This document shows, piece by piece, positions 24,856 through 33,256 of a stretch of 64,000 nt of DNA (the first letter of the stretch is position 1; every line of letters begins with the position of its first letter). Below the pieces are notes generated by a model that was not told the origin of the DNA, searched no databases, and saw nothing but the letters and a program-made list of their open reading frames with translations. Both the position numbers and the translations under genes were made by a program. Origin of the DNA: Kribbella sp. CA-293567 (lineage in GTDB: Bacteria > Actinomycetota > Actinomycetes > Propionibacteriales > Kribbellaceae); the NCBI RefSeq assembly GCF_027627575.1, contig NZ_CP114065.1, positions 4,898,001 through 4,962,000 of the forward strand, read 5' to 3'.

Positions 24856-27765
24856 TCACAAAACGTCGTCACTACCGATATCCGGGCAGCCTTCGGGGTC
24901 GATAAGGGCCCAGTGCTGCAATAGCCGGGCGCGGCCATAATGGAAATCGCTGTCGACATATTCCTGCAATTGAGCGCCGAGCATCTTCCGCGCGGCCGCC
25001 GGAAGCCCCAGCGCGAACTGCAAGCAGGTTCGTCCCATCGTCACCGCCAATTCGCCGATCGGGTCCGGTCTGCGTCGGAACACCGATGCGGCCTGCTCCA
25101 GGTGCTCATCGGCGCCGTTGAGATCGCCGACCACCACCAGAAGGCGGGCTTGAGTCGCGCTGACGTACGCGCCGCCGAGCTCGTCTCCGAGTTGCTGAAC
25201 CGTCTCGCGCGTACGGCTCAGCAGTTCCGTCACCTCAGAGACATGGTCAGTGCCCTGATCGGGGCCGGAAAGCAAGCTCTCGGCGAGGTTCACTGAGCGA
25301 ATAGCATTCAGCCGGGTCCCGCCAGGCGTCAGCTCGACGCTCCGGCGATACGCATGCTGTGCCTCGTCTATCCGACCCAACTGGTGCACTGCTCCACCCA
25401 GGTGGTCGAGGGCCCTCATCATCAGAGATTCCGCAGCCGGATTCTCCTCGGCCAGCGCCAGCATCTGGAGTGCGAGTTCGAGGTGGCGGCCGGCGTCGGC
25501 GCTCGCTTCCGCCGTCCAGGCGACCTGGCTGAGTGCGCGCACCAGCGCCTCCATGCCGCCCGCACGCTCTGCCGAATCCAGGCAGCGCTCCGCGAGCGTC
25601 GTCAGTTCCGCGATAGGCGCGGACCACTGCGCGCTCGCCGAAAAGACAGCCTGGTCGAGTTCGGCCTCCAAGCCCACGTGCCCCGCGGCAGCTACCTCGT
25701 CCCTGACCTCCCTCAAGATTCCGTCACGGGCTTCTCGGTGATCTCGCACCGCCAGATAGCCGTGCAGCCGCAGTGCGAGCATGCCTGCCAGCCGCGGCTG
25801 GCTCCGCACCGCCAGTTGGATGGCTGCCGTCATCACGGGCAGCTGCACGTCGAGCCAGTTGGCGCCTTGAGCAGCGGCGGCCTCAACGCCCGGTAGCGAC
25901 CGATCACTTCCGCTGTCCATCTGGATCAGCACTTCGATGCCGTGCTCGACCTGTTCGTCGGCGATTGTGAGCAGCCGCAGTACCGTGCCGAGGTACCGCT
26001 CCTCGATGCCGGTCCTGACCTCCGGCGAGATCTGCTGCAGCAGCTCCGCGGAGTACGAGCGGACCAGCCCGTGCATCCCGTACGTCGGTGGCTCGGTCCG
26101 CCGCTGTTGCAGCAAGCCCAGCGCGACCAGTCCGTCGAAGACCGCATCGGCGCGGGGTTCGCTGAGGCCGAGCAGCGGGGCCGCGACCCAGGAGGAGAAC
26201 TCGTCCGCGTCAACCAGATGCAGCAGCGCGAACAGTCGTTGAGCGGCGGGGTCGGCGCTGCGCAAGGTGACCTCGAGGCTGGCGCGGACCGCGCGGTCAC
26301 CTGCTACCAGGTAGTCGAGCCGGCTCGCGTCGTCCGCCAACGCCTTCAGTACGTCGGCGGTCTTCTCTTTGGCGATACCGAGCCGCGCGCCGACAATACG
26401 CAGGGCGAGCGGCAGGCCGGCGCAGTACTGGATGATCTCTGCCAACTCCGCCTGCGGTAGGCCGGTCAGTGATCGGAGAAGCTCACCACTCCGCTCATCT
26501 CCCAGTGGCAGGACCTCGCGGTGAACGGCATCTTCCAGGCCTAGCAGCGGCTGCCGGGAGGTGGCCACTACCGCGCAGCGGCCGTCGGCGGGGAGCAGGG
26601 GGCGCAGCTGGCCGGCGTCGAGGACGTCGTCGAAGACGAGCAGTACAGCGCGTCCGGCCAGGGTGCTGCGCAGCAGAGACGATCGCTCCTCCAGCGAGTC
26701 AGGGATGAGCTGGCTCTCCACACCTAAGGAACGCAGTAGTCGGGCGAGGACGACTCGCGCCGGTACTGCGTCGCCCTGGACGTCTTGCAGCCGGACGAAC
26801 ACCTGCCCGTCGCCGTACTCGTCAGCAAGCCGCCGACCGAGCCGTACGGCCGCAGCCGACTTGCCGGTTCCAGCGCCGCCGTACAACGACACCACAGCCG
26901 GTACGCCGTTCCGCCGCTTCGCGCTCAGCAGCACGTCCGACAACTCGTCCAGCAACTCGTCGCGCCCGACCAGGAGCCCCACGTCGGCCGGCAGCTCTCG
27001 CGGACCTGTAGGAGCTGCCGGGAGACTCAACGACTCGTCCTGCCGCAGCATCGCCACCTGCAGGTCGCGGACCTCTTCGCCGGGCTCTACTCCCAGCTCA
27101 TCATCCAGGTGACGCACCAACTCCGTGTAGACGGCTAGCGCCTCGGCCTGCCGTCCGGAGCGGTACAACGCGATCATCCGAGTCGCTGCCAGGCCTTCCC
27201 TCGTCGGTTCGACTCCGGTGAGCTGTGCAAGCTCGGGCAGCAGCTCCTGGTGCCGCCCCAGTGCCAGGTCGGTCCTCAACCGCAACTCGTGCGCCGCCCA
27301 CCGCGACTCGTCGAGCCCACCGCACAGCCGACGGCGTACGTCCTCAGACGCAACGTCCGCCAGCGCCGGCCCGCGCCAGAGGTCCAGTGCCTCGACAAGC
27401 AACTCGCGGCGCTGCTCCAGCTCCTGCAAAGCTCTAGCGCGGCCCACCAACTCGTTGAACCTCTCCAGGTCCGTTCGCCCGGCGGCGCCGTGCAGTGCGT
27501 AGCCCTGGCGTTCCGCCACCAGCTGCGCGGCCGGGTCCGCGGCGGTCAGCGCGGCTCGCAGCCGGGAGACATAGACCTGCAGCGCCCGCTTCGGACTACC
27601 TGGCTGTTCCTCCGGCCACAACAGCCCGATCAGCCGGTCTGTGGGCACGACCTTCCCGGGCGCCAGCAGCAGGACAGCGAGCAGCAACCGCTCCTGCCTT
27701 CGCTTGAGCACAACCTTCCGGTCGTCGGCCCAAACCTCGATCGGCCCCAGCAAGCGGTACTCCAC
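24856..27765 (-). CDS. AfsR/SARP-type transcriptional regulator with NB-ARC ATPase and TPR domain (copy 2)
   Basis: The GTG start at 27765 fits a -10 TACTCT six nt upstream and the family start (E-Y-R-L-L-G-P-I-E-V-W). The 969-residue protein repeats the plan of copy 1: winged helix (1-90; V-Y-V-S-R-L-R-A-A-L), activator domain (about 95-245), NB-ARC ATPase (P-loop G-G-A-G-T-G-K-S near 297-304; L-V-F-D-D-V; G-L-P-L-A-L-R-I-V-G), and a TPR-rich C-terminal third (A-L-D-H-L-G-G-A-V-H-Q-L-G-R-I-D-E-A-Q-H-A-Y-R-R-S is a clear TPR). It lies directly upstream of the dpp operon, on the same strand, so it may sense a state linked to peptide uptake; that is inference. Confidence 0.91.
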   Translation of the reverse strand: MEYRLLGPIEVWADDRKVVLKRRQERLLLAVLLLAPGKVVPTDRLIGLLWPEEQPGSPKRALQVYVSRLRAALTAADPAAQLVAERQGYALHGAAGRTDLERFNELVGRARALQELEQRRELLVEALDLWRGPALADVASEDVRRRLCGGLDESRWAAHELRLRTDLALGRHQELLPELAQLTGVEPTREGLAATRMIALYRSGRQAEALAVYTELVRHLDDELGVEPGEEVRDLQVAMLRQDESLSLPAAPTGPRELPADVGLLVGRDELLDELSDVLLSAKRRNGVPAVVSLYGGAGTGKSAAAVRLGRRLADEYGDGQVFVRLQDVQGDAVPARVVLARLLRSLGVESQLIPDSLEERSSLLRSTLAGRAVLLVFDDVLDAGQLRPLLPADGRCAVVATSRQPLLGLEDAVHREVLPLGDERSGELLRSLTGLPQAELAEIIQYCAGLPLALRIVGARLGIAKEKTADVLKALADDASRLDYLVAGDRAVRASLEVTLRSADPAAQRLFALLHLVDADEFSSWVAAPLLGLSEPRADAVFDGLVALGLLQQRRTEPPTYGMHGLVRSYSAELLQQISPEVRTGIEERYLGTVLRLLTIADEQVEHGIEVLIQMDSGSDRSLPGVEAAAAQGANWLDVQLPVMTAAIQLAVRSQPRLAGMLALRLHGYLAVRDHREARDGILREVRDEVAAAGHVGLEAELDQAVFSASAQWSAPIAELTTLAERCLDSAERAGGMEALVRALSQVAWTAEASADAGRHLELALQMLALAEENPAAESLMMRALDHLGGAVHQLGRIDEAQHAYRRSVELTPGGTRLNAIRSVNLAESLLSGPDQGTDHVSEVTELLSRTRETVQQLGDELGGAYVSATQARLLVVVGDLNGADEHLEQAASVFRRRPDPIGELAVTMGRTCLQFALGLPAAARKMLGAQLQEYVDSDFHYGRARLLQHWALIDPEGCPDIGSDDVL

Positions 27766-27771
27766 GTGCGC

Positions 27772-27777
27772 AGAGTA
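27772..27777 (-). promoter_or_regulatory. Candidate -10 (TACTCT) of afsR-like gene 2, leaderless
   Basis: On the minus strand TACTCT is followed by 6 nt and the GTG at 27765. No ribosome site is present. Confidence 0.45.
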
Positions 27778-27818
27778 GCTCGGTGGTAGGCGCTGGGTAA
27801 CAGGATTCCCACATGCTG

Positions 27819-27834
27819 CACCAATGCATTGGTG
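27819..27834. promoter_or_regulatory. 16-bp perfect palindrome upstream of afsR-like gene 2
   Basis: CACCAATGCATTGGTG is perfectly self-complementary. Its centre is about 62 bp before the predicted transcription start at 27765, a usual place for an activator or repressor site. No other copy was noticed in the window. Confidence 0.5.
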
Positions 27835-27984
27835 GCGAAGCAATCAGTTGGTCCTGGCAACAGTCGTGCTCGGGGTGCTGTCGAGTCTGCTGGCACCCGC
27901 TCCGCCGCCTGGGCGCGGTTGGTGCGTGAGCGCTCAGGGCGTGCAAGCCAACTGCCGCGGTACTGCGGCGCCGCGGGTGCGGGA

Positions 27985-28020
27985 CGAACCCCGGGTCCGG
28001 ACCTTGACGGCCGGGGTTCG
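27985..28020 (-). terminator. Hairpin downstream of gcvT
   Basis: CGAACCCCGG (27985-27994) and CCGGGGTTCG (28011-28020) pair perfectly over 10 bp with a 16-nt loop, about 43 nt past the gcvT stop. No T-run, so factor-independent termination is uncertain. Confidence 0.5.
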
Positions 28021-28062
28021 CCGCCGCAACCGGCGTACGGATCGGGCGCGTTGCCGCCGCGG

Positions 28063-29169
28063 TCAGCTCTCGCGGACGTTGACGGTGACGAACGGAGGCT
28101 TGACCACCTCGAACGCCTCCTGCCGGCCGCGGATGTCGACGGCGACCTGGTCGCCCTCCTTGATCGCGGCGTCGAGCAGCGCCAGCGCGATGCCCTTCTT
28201 CAGCGTCGGGGAGAACGTGCCGGAGGTGACCTCGCCCAGCGCCGTACCGGCCGGGTCGACGACGGCCATGTGAGGCCGCGGGATGCCACGGCCGACCGCG
28301 CGCAGGCCACGCAGGATGCGGGCCGGGCCGGCCTCCTTCTCCGCGCGCAGCGCCTGGTCGCCCCAGAAGTGCTCCTTCTTCCAGCCGACCGCCCAGCCGG
28401 AACGAGCCTGCACCGGGGTGATCGTGGGCGAGATGTCCTGGCCGTGCAGCGGGTAGCCCATCTCGGTCCGGAGCGTGTCGCGGGCGCCGAGACCGGCCGG
28501 GACGATGCTGTACTGCTCGCCCGCCTTCAGCAGTGCGTCGAAGACGGCCACGGCCGCTTCGTTCGGCACGACCAGCTCGTAGCCGCGCTCACCGGTGTAG
28601 CCCGTGCGGCAGACGACGACCGCCGTACCCGCGAAGTCGGCGACGGCGAAGGACATGTAGTCGTGACCGGTCGGCAGCCCGATCGCGGCGACCACGGCGT
28701 CGGAGTCGGTGCCCTGGACGGCGAGGATCGCGTAGTCGTCGTGGGTATTCGTCACCACGACGCCCTCCGGTGCGTGCTCGGCCAGCCGGCGGACCACCTC
28801 GGCGGTGTTGGCCGCGTTCGGGATCAGGAACACGTCGTCGTCGGCGTGCAGGTAGGCGATCAGGTCGTCGACCACCCCGCCGTCCTCGGCACAGCACAGC
28901 GTGTACTGCGCCTGGCCGGGGGCGATCTTGCCCAGATCGTTGGTCAGGCAGGAGTTCACGTACGCCGCGGCGCCCGGCCCCTTGACGGTGGCCTTGCCCA
29001 GGTGGCTCACGTCGAAGACGCCGACGGAGGTCCGGACCGCGGTGTGCTCGGCGACCACTCCGCCGTACTCCAGCGGCATCTCCCACCCTCCGAACTCGGC
29101 GAACTTGGCGCCGAGGGCGACGTGCCGCTCGTGCAGAGGGGACTTCTTCAACGCGGAAGACTCGGTCAT
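28063..29169 (-). CDS. gcvT: Aminomethyltransferase, T-protein of the glycine cleavage system
   Basis: The 368-residue protein moves the aminomethyl carbon of glycine, carried on lipoyl-GcvH, to tetrahydrofolate and releases ammonia. It begins with the conserved segment S-P-L-H-E-R-H-V-A-L-G-A-K-F-A-E-F-G-G-W, followed by G-V-F-D-V-S-H-L-G (with the catalytic Asp expected in C-L-T-N-D-L), G-Y-T-G-E-R-G-Y-E-L and L-G-A-R-D-T-L-R-T-E-M-G-Y-P-L-H-G. The start at 29169 is 7 nt after a TAGGTT hexamer, so it may be leaderless. I looked for a glycine riboswitch upstream and saw none. It is divergent from pepA, the same arrangement as Rv2211c-Rv2213 in M. tuberculosis. Confidence 0.94.
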   Translation of the reverse strand: MTESSALKKSPLHERHVALGAKFAEFGGWEMPLEYGGVVAEHTAVRTSVGVFDVSHLGKATVKGPGAAAYVNSCLTNDLGKIAPGQAQYTLCCAEDGGVVDDLIAYLHADDDVFLIPNAANTAEVVRRLAEHAPEGVVVTNTHDDYAILAVQGTDSDAVVAAIGLPTGHDYMSFAVADFAGTAVVVCRTGYTGERGYELVVPNEAAVAVFDALLKAGEQYSIVPAGLGARDTLRTEMGYPLHGQDISPTITPVQARSGWAVGWKKEHFWGDQALRAEKEAGPARILRGLRAVGRGIPRPHMAVVDPAGTALGEVTSGTFSPTLKKGIALALLDAAIKEGDQVAVDIRGRQEAFEVVKPPFVTVNVRES

Positions 29170-29176
29170 GCAGCGG

Positions 29177-29182
29177 AACCTA
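29177..29182 (-). promoter_or_regulatory. Candidate -10 (TAGGTT) of gcvT, leaderless
   Basis: On the minus strand TAGGTT is followed by 7 nt and the ATG at 29169. Confidence 0.4.
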
Positions 29183-29354
29183 CCGGATGCCGGCCGGGGT
29201 GCGATGCGGCCGAGATCACTGCCCGCGCGTCGCATCCGTGACATGGCACCGTCCTTTACCGGGCCCGGTGCTTTGGCGCGTAGCATGCGGAGGCAGCATT
29301 CACGTACCGTCACGACCGGCCCCTGTCACCCGGTCAAGGAGGACTGAGGATTTC

Positions 29355-30848
29355 GTGAGCACCATCACTTTGAGCAAGTCCGATCCCGCCGGCGTCAAGA
29401 CCGACGTCCTGGTGATCGGCGTGGTCAAGCTCGACGGCGGGGTGACACTGCCCGCCGGAACCGAGTCGCTGAACGCCGCCTACGGCGGGAAGCTGGTGGA
29501 GGTGCTGTCCGGCCTCGGCGCCACCGGTAAGGCCGGCGAGGTCACCAAGGTCACCGGCCCGAAGCCCGGCCGGTCCGCCGTACTGATCGCGGTCGGCCTG
29601 GGCGCGGCGCCGGACGGCGCGCTGAAGACCGAGGACCTCCGCGTCGCCGCGGGGATCGGTGTCCGCGCCGCCAAGGCGGGCCAGTCGATCGCGTTCGCAC
29701 TGCCGACCCCGGACGCCGAGTGCGTCCGCGCCGTCGCCGAGGGCGCGCTGATCGGCCGCTACACCTTCAACGCCTACAAGTCCGAGGCGAGCTCCGAGGC
29801 GCCGGGCAACGTGATCGTGCTGACCGACCTGGCGCGCAACCGCGACGCCAAGGTCGCGCTGGAGCGGGCCCAGGTCACCGCCGACGCGGTCCACCAGGTG
29901 CGCGACTGGGTGAACACTCCCCCGTCCGACCTGCACCCGGTCGAGTTCGCCGCGCACGCCCAGAAGCTGGGCAAGGAGCACGGCGTCAAGGTCGAGGTAC
30001 TGGACGAGAAGGCCCTGGCCAAGGGCGGGTACGGCGGTATCCTCGGCGTCGGCCAGGGATCGACCAACCCGCCGCGGCTGGTCAAGCTGACCTACACCCC
30101 GAAGAAGCCGGTGACGCACCTGTCGTTCGTCGGCAAGGGCATCACCTTCGACTCCGGCGGCCTGTCGCTGAAGACCGCCAGCGGGATGATCAGCATGAAG
30201 TCCGACATGGCCGGCGCCGCCGCGGTGATCGCGGCCACGATCGCGATCGCGCGACTCGGTCTGCCGGTCCAGGTGACGACGTACGCCGCGATGGCCGAGA
30301 ACATGCCGTCCGGCTCGGCGGCCCGTCCGTCCGACGTGCTGACCATGTACGGCGGCAAGACGGTCGAGGTGCTCAACACCGACGCCGAGGGCCGGCTGGT
30401 ACTGGGCGACGCCCTGGTCCGGGCCTCGGAGGACAAGCCCGACCTGATCGTCGACGTGGCCACCCTGACCGGCGCCTGTGTCGTTGCCCTGGGCACCAAG
30501 GTGGCCGGCGCCTTCGCCAACACCGACACCGCGCGCGACCGGGTGGTCGACGCCGCCGTCGCGGCCGGTGAGGCGATGTGGCCGCTGCCGATCCCGACCG
30601 AGATGCTGGACAAGCTGCGCTCGCACTCGAAGATCGCCGACCTGGCCAACATCACCGGCGAGCCGTGGGGCGGCGCCCTGGCGGCGGCCGCGTTCCTCGG
30701 CGACTTCGTTGCCGAGGGCATCGACTGGGTGCACCTCGACGTGGCCGGTCCGGCCTTCAACGACGGCGGCCCCTCCGGCTACACGACCAGCGGCGGCACC
30801 GGGTACTCCGTCCGCACGCTGGTGGAGCTCGCCGCTGCCGCGAGCTAG
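29355..30848 (+). CDS. pepA: Leucyl (cytosol) aminopeptidase, peptidase family M17
   Basis: The GTG at 29355 has GGACTGAGGA before it. The 497-residue protein has the M17 two-domain form: an N-terminal macro-like domain (about 1-165) and a C-terminal catalytic domain with the metal and active-site segments V-G-K-G-I-T-F-D-S-G-G-L-S-L-K, M-K-S-D-M-A-G-A-A, and the family signature N-T-D-A-E-G-R-L-V-L. It removes N-terminal residues from peptides in the cytosol with two metal ions and also acts on Cys-Gly. Possible promoter: TAGCAT at 29281-29286. Equivalent to Rv2213 (pepB). Confidence 0.94.
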   Translation: MSTITLSKSDPAGVKTDVLVIGVVKLDGGVTLPAGTESLNAAYGGKLVEVLSGLGATGKAGEVTKVTGPKPGRSAVLIAVGLGAAPDGALKTEDLRVAAGIGVRAAKAGQSIAFALPTPDAECVRAVAEGALIGRYTFNAYKSEASSEAPGNVIVLTDLARNRDAKVALERAQVTADAVHQVRDWVNTPPSDLHPVEFAAHAQKLGKEHGVKVEVLDEKALAKGGYGGILGVGQGSTNPPRLVKLTYTPKKPVTHLSFVGKGITFDSGGLSLKTASGMISMKSDMAGAAAVIAATIAIARLGLPVQVTTYAAMAENMPSGSAARPSDVLTMYGGKTVEVLNTDAEGRLVLGDALVRASEDKPDLIVDVATLTGACVVALGTKVAGAFANTDTARDRVVDAAVAAGEAMWPLPIPTEMLDKLRSHSKIADLANITGEPWGGALAAAAFLGDFVAEGIDWVHLDVAGPAFNDGGPSGYTTSGGTGYSVRTLVELAAAAS

Positions 30849-30852
30849 TCGG

Positions 30853-31173
30853 TCAGTAGCGGATCTCCAGCAGCACGCATCCCTCGCCGGTCCGGTACGG
30901 CCCATGTGGCATACCGGGCCGGCGAGCTGCGTACTGCCCCTGCCGGAAGGTCCTGCCAAGGGTCAGATCGGTCAGCGAACCCTCCAGCAGATAGACCTCC
31001 TCGAAGTACTCGTGCCGGATCACCTCGGTGCCGGAGTTGGTGCCGGGTGCCCACCGAGCGATCCGGGTGAGCTTCCCGTCCGGACTCGTCGTGAGCAACC
31101 GCTGGGTGATTGCCGGGACGTCTTCGGTCCACGGCACGTCGCTGACGGCGAAGAACTCGTGTTCGGCCTTCAT
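30853..31173 (-). CDS. Cupin-domain protein
   Basis: The 106-residue protein is a single cupin barrel. Motif 1 is G-T-N-S-G-T-E-V-I-R-H-E-Y-F-E-E-V-Y-L-L-E-G, with only part of the usual metal ligands (H-E-Y-x-E-E-V). Motif 2, R-R-P-G-M-P-H-G-P-Y, supplies a His. It could be a small isomerase, dioxygenase or sensor; the metal set H-E-H is plausible. The start overlaps the end of the DUF2848 gene (ATGA), so both act in one pathway. It converges on pepA with a 4-nt gap. Confidence 0.85.
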   Translation of the reverse strand: MKAEHEFFAVSDVPWTEDVPAITQRLLTTSPDGKLTRIARWAPGTNSGTEVIRHEYFEEVYLLEGSLTDLTLGRTFRQGQYAARRPGMPHGPYRTGEGCVLLEIRY

Positions 31174-31853
31174 TCCCAGGCCGCCGCGAGCTGCTCGACC
31201 GAGTAGACGATCCGGCTGGTCAGTCCGCGCGGATCGGTCAGCTCAACCCGCCAGGCGTCGGCGAACTGATCGACTCCGGCGATCATCGGGATCGTGCCGC
31301 TGAGCAACACGGTGCCCGGCCGGAGCAGGTGCCCCAGCTCCCCCACCCAGTACGCCGGGGGCAGCAACTGCGCGAGCGTGCCGTCCTGGATGAGCTGCTC
31401 GGTGTCCCCGTGCCGCACCCAGGCCTTCAACGTGAAGTCGTCCAGCTCGTCCTCGACCATGGTCAGCGGCCACGCCACGTCCCCCAGGACGTCGGGCGCC
31501 GTCTGCTTGCTCCACGCGACGCCGTGCACCTCGAGCGCCCGGTCGGTGTGGTCGCACGCGACCGTCAGCAACAGGTCGTCCGGCCCGTCACCGACGACCA
31601 GCGCCCACTCCGCCTCCCCCGACGTTCGGCCGTGCGCGACCTGGACCACCTCCGGCCGGCTCACCAGGCTGGCCGACAGCGGGTAGAGCGTCGGAATCCG
31701 CCCCGGAGCCGGCACGCCCAGTTCAGCGAGCTCGTCGACGTGGTGCTGAACCTGTCGGGTGTCGCGGCCGGCGTACCCGGCATTGAGCGCGTAGCGGACC
31801 TCGATCGACCGCTCGGTGCCGTCAGGGAGCGTGAATCGCAGGGTCTCGGGCAT
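31170..31853 (-). CDS. DUF2848 family protein
   Basis: I start at ATG 31853 (M-P-E-T-L-R-F-T-L-P); the upstream in-frame extension would run through the operator. The 227-residue product matches DUF2848, a family related in fold to fumarylacetoacetate-hydrolase-like proteins (recalled). Visible conserved pieces are L-N-A-G-Y-A-G-R-D, H-V-D-E-L-A-E-L-G-V-P-A-P, V-A-C-D-H-T-D-R-x-L-E and L-L-S-G-T-I-P-M-I. The motif C-D-H-T-D-R-x-L-E is strongly conserved and may hold the active site. DUF2848 genes occur in amide or hydantoin catabolism clusters; the neighbours here (MFS, nitrilase-type amidohydrolase, cupin) agree. No reaction can be assigned. Confidence 0.85.
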   Translation of the reverse strand: MPETLRFTLPDGTERSIEVRYALNAGYAGRDTRQVQHHVDELAELGVPAPGRIPTLYPLSASLVSRPEVVQVAHGRTSGEAEWALVVGDGPDDLLLTVACDHTDRALEVHGVAWSKQTAPDVLGDVAWPLTMVEDELDDFTLKAWVRHGDTEQLIQDGTLAQLLPPAYWVGELGHLLRPGTVLLSGTIPMIAGVDQFADAWRVELTDPRGLTSRIVYSVEQLAAAWE

Positions 31854-31896
31854 GGCAGCCACCACCGAATCTGAATCAGAGCTTGCGTGAACACGT

Positions 31897-31904
31897 TGTA
31901 TACA
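31897..31904. promoter_or_regulatory. GntR operator copy 1 (TGTATACA) between DUF2848 and MFS genes
   Basis: The 8-bp palindrome TGTATACA lies in the 86-bp divergent region between the DUF2848 and MFS genes. The same 10-mer TGTATACAGC occurs in front of the GntR and amidohydrolase genes. GntR-family regulators of the FCD class often bind such GT-n-AC dyads. The inner TATACA could be a -10 in either direction, so binding would block both promoters. Confidence 0.7.
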
Positions 31905-31939
31905 GCAAGTATGGAGCATCGACGCAAGGAGGTCCACCG

Positions 31940-33256
31940 ATGTCCAGCCCCACCGCCCCCGCCGGGGACCGGCGAAGTCTGTACAAGGCGTTCGCCGCCA
32001 GCCTGTCCGGCACCTCGCTGGAGTGGTACGACTTCGCCGTCTACAGCTCCGCCGCGGCGCTGGTGTTCGGCGACCTGTTCTTCCCGGGCAGCGATCCGCT
32101 CACCGGCACGCTCCAGGCCTTCGCCACGTACGCCGTCGGCTACGTCGCCCGTCCGCTCGGCGGCATCGTCTTCGGCCGCCTCGGGGACGTGATCGGCCGG
32201 AAGAAGGTGCTCGTCGCCACCCTGCTGTTGATCGGCGTCGCCACCTTCTTCATCGGGCTGCTGCCGACCTACGCCCAGGCAGGCGCCCTGGCGCCCACCC
32301 TGCTGGTGTTCCTCCGATTCGTGCAGGGCGTCGGCGTCGGTGGCGAGTGGGGCGGCGCAGTCCTGCTGAGCAGTGAGTTCAGCGAGGCCGGACAGCGGGG
32401 CTTCTGGGCGTCTGCCGCTCAGGTCGGCCCACCGCTCGGGACGTTGATGGCCAACGGCGTACTGGCCGTACTGGCCGGGCTGCTGTCCGAGGAGGCGTTC
32501 CTGAGCTGGGGCTGGCGGATTGCGTTCCTGCTGTCCGCAGTACTGGTCGCCTTCGGGTTGCTGATCCGGACGAAGCTGGAAGAGACCCCTGTGTTCCGCG
32601 AGTTGGAGGCGCGCGGCGACCGCCCTACCGCCCCCGTGACCGAAGTACTGCGCACGCAGACGCGCGCACTGGTGGCCGCGATCCTGGCGCGAGTGGGTCC
32701 GGACGTGCTCTATGCGATGTTCGCCGTGTTCGTGCTGACCTATGCGACCAAGGACCTGGGGCTGAGTCGCGGCCAGGCAGTCACCGCGGTGCTGGTCGGG
32801 TCGGCGTTCCAGGTCGGGCTGATCCCGTTCTCGGGCTGGCTTTCCGACCGCTACGGGCGGCGGCTGATCTATGGCATCGGTGCCGTCGGCGGGGCGATCT
32901 GGAGCGTGGTCTTCTTCGCCATGGCATCTTCGCTGGCGACGGTGCTGCCGGGCGTCGTGATCGGACTGGTGTTCCACTCACTGATGTACGGACCGCAGGC
33001 AGCCTTCGTGGCGGAGCAGTTCACCGCACGCCTGCGCTACACCGGCAGCTCACTCGCCTACACCTTCGCCGGCATCATCGGCGGGGCACTGGCTCCGTTG
33101 GCCTTCACCTACTTCCTGGCGAAGACAGGCACTGGCTACGTGATCGCGCTGTACATCGTGGTGGCGAACCTGATCACTCTGATCGGGCTGCGACTCGGGC
33201 GAGCGGTGCAGGACGATGAGGCACTGTCGCCCGCCGATGCCGTCAGCCCTGCATGA
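31940..33256 (+). CDS. MFS transporter, metabolite:H+ symporter (MHS/ShiA-like) family
   Basis: The ATG at 31940 follows AAGGAGG. The 438-residue protein has twelve hydrophobic segments. The MHS-type start A-A-S-L-S-G-T-S-L-E-W-Y-D-F, the loop motif G-R-L-G-D-V-I-G-R-K-K between helices 2 and 3, G-V-G-V-G-G-E-W-G-G-A, and L-S-D-R-Y-G-R-R in the second half all fit proton symporters of organic acids, shikimate, betaine or proline. It most likely imports the substrate of the DUF2848/amidohydrolase pathway. Its end overlaps the end of the convergent gntR gene by 14 nt. Confidence 0.92.
   Translation: MSSPTAPAGDRRSLYKAFAASLSGTSLEWYDFAVYSSAAALVFGDLFFPGSDPLTGTLQAFATYAVGYVARPLGGIVFGRLGDVIGRKKVLVATLLLIGVATFFIGLLPTYAQAGALAPTLLVFLRFVQGVGVGGEWGGAVLLSSEFSEAGQRGFWASAAQVGPPLGTLMANGVLAVLAGLLSEEAFLSWGWRIAFLLSAVLVAFGLLIRTKLEETPVFRELEARGDRPTAPVTEVLRTQTRALVAAILARVGPDVLYAMFAVFVLTYATKDLGLSRGQAVTAVLVGSAFQVGLIPFSGWLSDRYGRRLIYGIGAVGGAIWSVVFFAMASSLATVLPGVVIGLVFHSLMYGPQAAFVAEQFTARLRYTGSSLAYTFAGIIGGALAPLAFTYFLAKTGTGYVIALYIVVANLITLIGLRLGRAVQDDEALSPADAVSPA

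Noticed and set aside
27824..28273. Plus-strand frame beginning like a signal peptide (M-H-W-W-R-S-N-Q-L-V-L-A)
   Set aside because: It has no ribosome site and runs antisense into gcvT. The hydrophobic start is probably chance.
29170..29354. Glycine riboswitch in front of gcvT
   Set aside because: gcvT seems leaderless, and the short divergent gap shows no glycine aptamer motifs.
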